From Flaccisagitta enflata (Eukaryota > Chaetognatha > Sagittoidea > Aphragmophora): a stretch of DNA of 64,000 nt. Positions 61,185 to 64,000 of this stretch are shown in pieces (within the stretch, counting starts at the first letter, position 1; each line of letters opens with the position of its first letter). The notes below the pieces were generated by a model, which was not told the DNA's origin, did not search any database, and saw only the letters and a program-made list of their open reading frames with translations. Where the stretch lies: the NCBI GenBank assembly GCA_965153355.1, contig OZ231128.1, positions 44,516,001-44,580,000 of the forward strand, written 5' to 3'. A program made the translations under genes and the position numbers.

Positions 61185-64000
61185 CTGAGAATTCTGGGCT
61201 GTGTACCATACATTGGAGTAATCAAGGTGGTGTGACATACATCAAAGTATTCTGGGTTGCGTGACATATATCAGAGAAAACTGGGTGGTGTGACATATAT
61301 ATCTGAGAAAACTGGGTGGGGTGACACACATCGGAGAATTCTGGGTTGTGTGATATACATTGGAGAAGACTGGGTGGTGTGACATACATCGAAGAATTCT
61401 GGGCTGTGTGACATACATCGGAGAAAACTGGGTGGTGTAACATAAATTGGAAAATTCTGGGCTGTGTGACATACATTGGAGAAAACTGGGTGGTGTGACA
61501 TACATCAATTTCTGGGTTGTGTAACATACATCGGAGAAAACTGGGTGGTGTGACATACATTGGAGAATTCTGGGCTGTGTGACATACATCGAAAAAAACT
61601 GGATGGTGTGACATACATCGGAGAATTCTGGGTAGTGTGACATACATTGGAGAAAACTGGGTGGTGTGACATACATTGGAGAATTCTGGGTAGTGTGACA
61701 TACATCGGAAAAAACTGGATGGTGTGACATACATTGGAGAAAACTGGGTGGTGTGACATACATCAATTTCTGGGTTGTGTGACATACATCGGAGAAAACT
61801 GGGTGGTGTGACATACATCAGAGAATTCTGGGCTGTGTGACATACATCGGAGAAAACTGGATGGTGTGACATACATTAAAGAATTCTGGGTAGTGTGACA
61901 AACATCGGGAAAATTGGGTGGTGTGACATGCATCGGAGAATTCTGGGCTGTGTGACATACATCGGAGAAAACTGGGTGGTGTGACATACATCGGAGAAAA
62001 CTGGGTGGTGTGACATACATCGGAGAATTCTGGGCTGTGTGACATACATCGGAGAAAACTGGGTGGTGTGACATACATTGGAGAATTCTGGGCTGTGTGA
62101 CATACATCGGAGAAAACTGGGTGGTGTGACATACATCGGAGAATTCTGGGCTGTGTGACATACATCAGAGAAAACTGGGTGGTGTGACATACATCGGAGA
62201 ATTCTGGGCTGTGACATACATCTGAGAAAACTGGGTGGTGTGACATACATCAGAGAATCCTGGGCTGTGTGATATACATCGGAGAAAACTGGGTGGTGTA
62301 ACATACATCGGAGAATTCTGGGTTGTGTGACATACATTGGAGAAAACTGGGCTGTGTGACATACATCGGAGAATTCTGGGCTGTGTGACATACATCGGAG
62401 AAAACTGGGTGGTGTGACATACATCGGAGAATTCTGGGCTGTGTGACATACATCGGAAAAAACTGGGTGGTGTGAGATACATCGGAGAATTCTGGGCTGT
62501 GTGACATACATTGGAGAAAACTGGGTGATGTGACATACATCGGAGAATTCTGGGTTGTGTGACATACATTGGAGAAAACTGGGTGGTGTGACATACATCG
62601 GAGAATTCTGGGCTGTGACATACATCGGAGAAAACTGGGTGGTGTGACATACATTAGAGAATTCTGGGCTGTGTGACATACATCGGAGGAAATTGGGTTG
62701 TGTGACATACATTGGAGAATTCTGGTCTGTGTGACATACATCGGAGAATTCTGGGCTGTGTGACATACATTGGAGAAAACTGGGTGGTGTGACATACATC
62801 AATTTCTGGGTTGTGTAACATACATCGGAGAAAACTGGGTGGTGTGACATACATTGGAGAATTCTGGGCTGTGTGACATACATCGAAAAAAACTGGATGG
62901 TGTGACATACATCGGAGAATTCTGGGTAGTGTGACATACATTGGAGAAAACTGGGTGGTGTGACATACATTGGAGAATTCTGGGCTATGTGACATACATC
63001 GGAAAAAACTTGATGGTGTGACATACATTGGAGAAAACTGGGTGGTGTGACATACATCAATTTCTGGGTTGTGTGACATACATCGGAGAAAACTGGGTGG
63101 TGTGACGTACATCCGAGAATTCTGGGCTGTGTGACAAACATCGGAAAAAACTGGATGGTGTGACATACATTAAAGAATTCTGGGTAGTGTGACAAACATC
63201 GGGAAAATTGGGTGGTGTGACATGCATCGGAGAATTCTGGGTTGTGTGACATACATCGGAGAAAACTGGGTGGTGTGACATACATCGGAGAAAATTGGGT
63301 GGTGTGACTACATCGGAGAATTCTGGGCTGTGTGACATACATCGGAGAAAACTGGGTGGTGTGACATACATTGGAGAATTCTGGGCTGTGTGACATACAT
63401 CGGAGAAAACTGGGTGGTGTGACATACATCGGAGAATTCTGGGCTGTGTGACATACATCAGAAAAAACTGGGTGGTGTGACATACATCGGAGAATTCTGG
63501 GCTGTGACATACATCTGAGAAAACTGGGTGGTGTGACATACATCAGAGAATCCTGGGCTGTGTGATATACATCAGAGAAAACTGGGTGGTGTAACATACA
63601 TCGGAGAATTCTGGGTTGTGTGACATACATTAGAGAAAACTGGGCTGTGTGACATACATCGGAGAATTCTGGGCTGTGTGACATACATCGGAGAAAACTG
63701 GGTGGTGTGACATACATCGGAGAATTCTGGGCTGTGTGACATACATCGGAGAAAACTGGGTGGTGTGAGATACATCGGAGAATTCTGGGCTGTGTGACAT
63801 ACATTGGAGAAAACTGGGTGATGTGACATACATCGGAGAATTCTGGGTTGTGTGACATACATTGGAGAAAACTGGGTGGTGTGACATACATCGGAGAATT
63901 CTGGGCTGTGACATACATCGGAGAAAACTGGGTGGTGTGACATACATTAGAGAATTCTGGGCTGTGTGACATACATCGGAGGAAATTGGGTTGTGTGACA
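61185..64000 (-). repeat. 29-bp satellite array with AB dimers and ~1.3-kb higher-order repeat
   Basis: Nearly 100 units alternating between CTGGGTGGTGTGACATACATCGGAGAAAA and TTCTGGGCTGTGTGACATACATCGGAGAA types. Marker variants recur about 1.29-1.30 kb apart: CATCAATTTCTGG at 61505/62797 and 61758/63056, GAGAATCCTGGGC near 62253/63545, GTGAGATACATC near 62472/63765. The minus strand has no stop in any frame over most of the array. It continues past the window end. Confidence 0.95.

Noticed and set aside
61876-63972. 698-codon open frame as an ordinary protein gene
   Set aside because: It is the phase-cycling translation of a 29-bp satellite, open in all three frames on the same strand, with no promoter, splice or start context. 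Listed as a curiosity in the findings, not as a gene.

Overview
The window reads as a repeat-saturated stretch of an invertebrate animal genome. BEL/Pao LTR retrotransposons, known only from metazoans, occur three times. TATA-box, GT-AG intron and AATAAA signals are also present. Short tandem repeats (CA, CT, AAC, CAAAAA, TTTC) and several minisatellites are very dense. No bacterial-style gene layout, rRNA or tRNA was recognised. The lineage cannot be fixed from sequence alone; degenerate TTAGGG-like tracts fit many invertebrate groups.

Layout from left to right. Positions 1-1967 hold the 5' end of BEL/Pao copy A (minus strand, LTR 1057-1967, gag running off the edge). Positions 2366-9480 are the left arm of a large inverted duplication whose partner lies at 46111-52884. 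Positions 9543-16291 are BEL/Pao copy C (plus strand, 5'-truncated inside pol, with a 3' LTR). Positions 16292-20040 hold minisatellites and four tandem-repeat-bearing mobile elements of one family (called HLE1 here). Positions 20041-22590 are low in repeats and contain a candidate two-exon gene for a 45-residue secreted peptide. Positions 22705-35918 are BEL/Pao copy B, full length at 13.2 kb, with a 5-bp target duplication ATGTC; it sits inside a 29-bp minisatellite that resumes at 35919-38005. Positions 38260-46110 are AT-rich DNA with microsatellites and small elements. Positions 52885-64000 hold AAC arrays, a pogo-like element, a hAT-like element nested in another inverted-repeat element, a 37-bp minisatellite and a large 29-bp satellite with a 1.3-kb higher-order period.

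The two inverted-duplication arms act as a natural filled-site/empty-site experiment. They show one hAT-type insertion with an 8-bp target duplication. They also show three insertions of two short element families (HLE1, HLE2) that each entered a run of five T residues with no target duplication. Both families end in CTTGT and carry their 5' end again, inverted, just inside the 3' end. That is the architecture expected of Helentron-type rolling-circle elements. The BEL/Pao copies carry an unusual non-envelope ORF between integrase and 3' LTR, followed by a conserved small intron. These three items are the main candidates for new biology. All retroelement coding regions here are broken by frameshifts and are annotated as pseudogenes.
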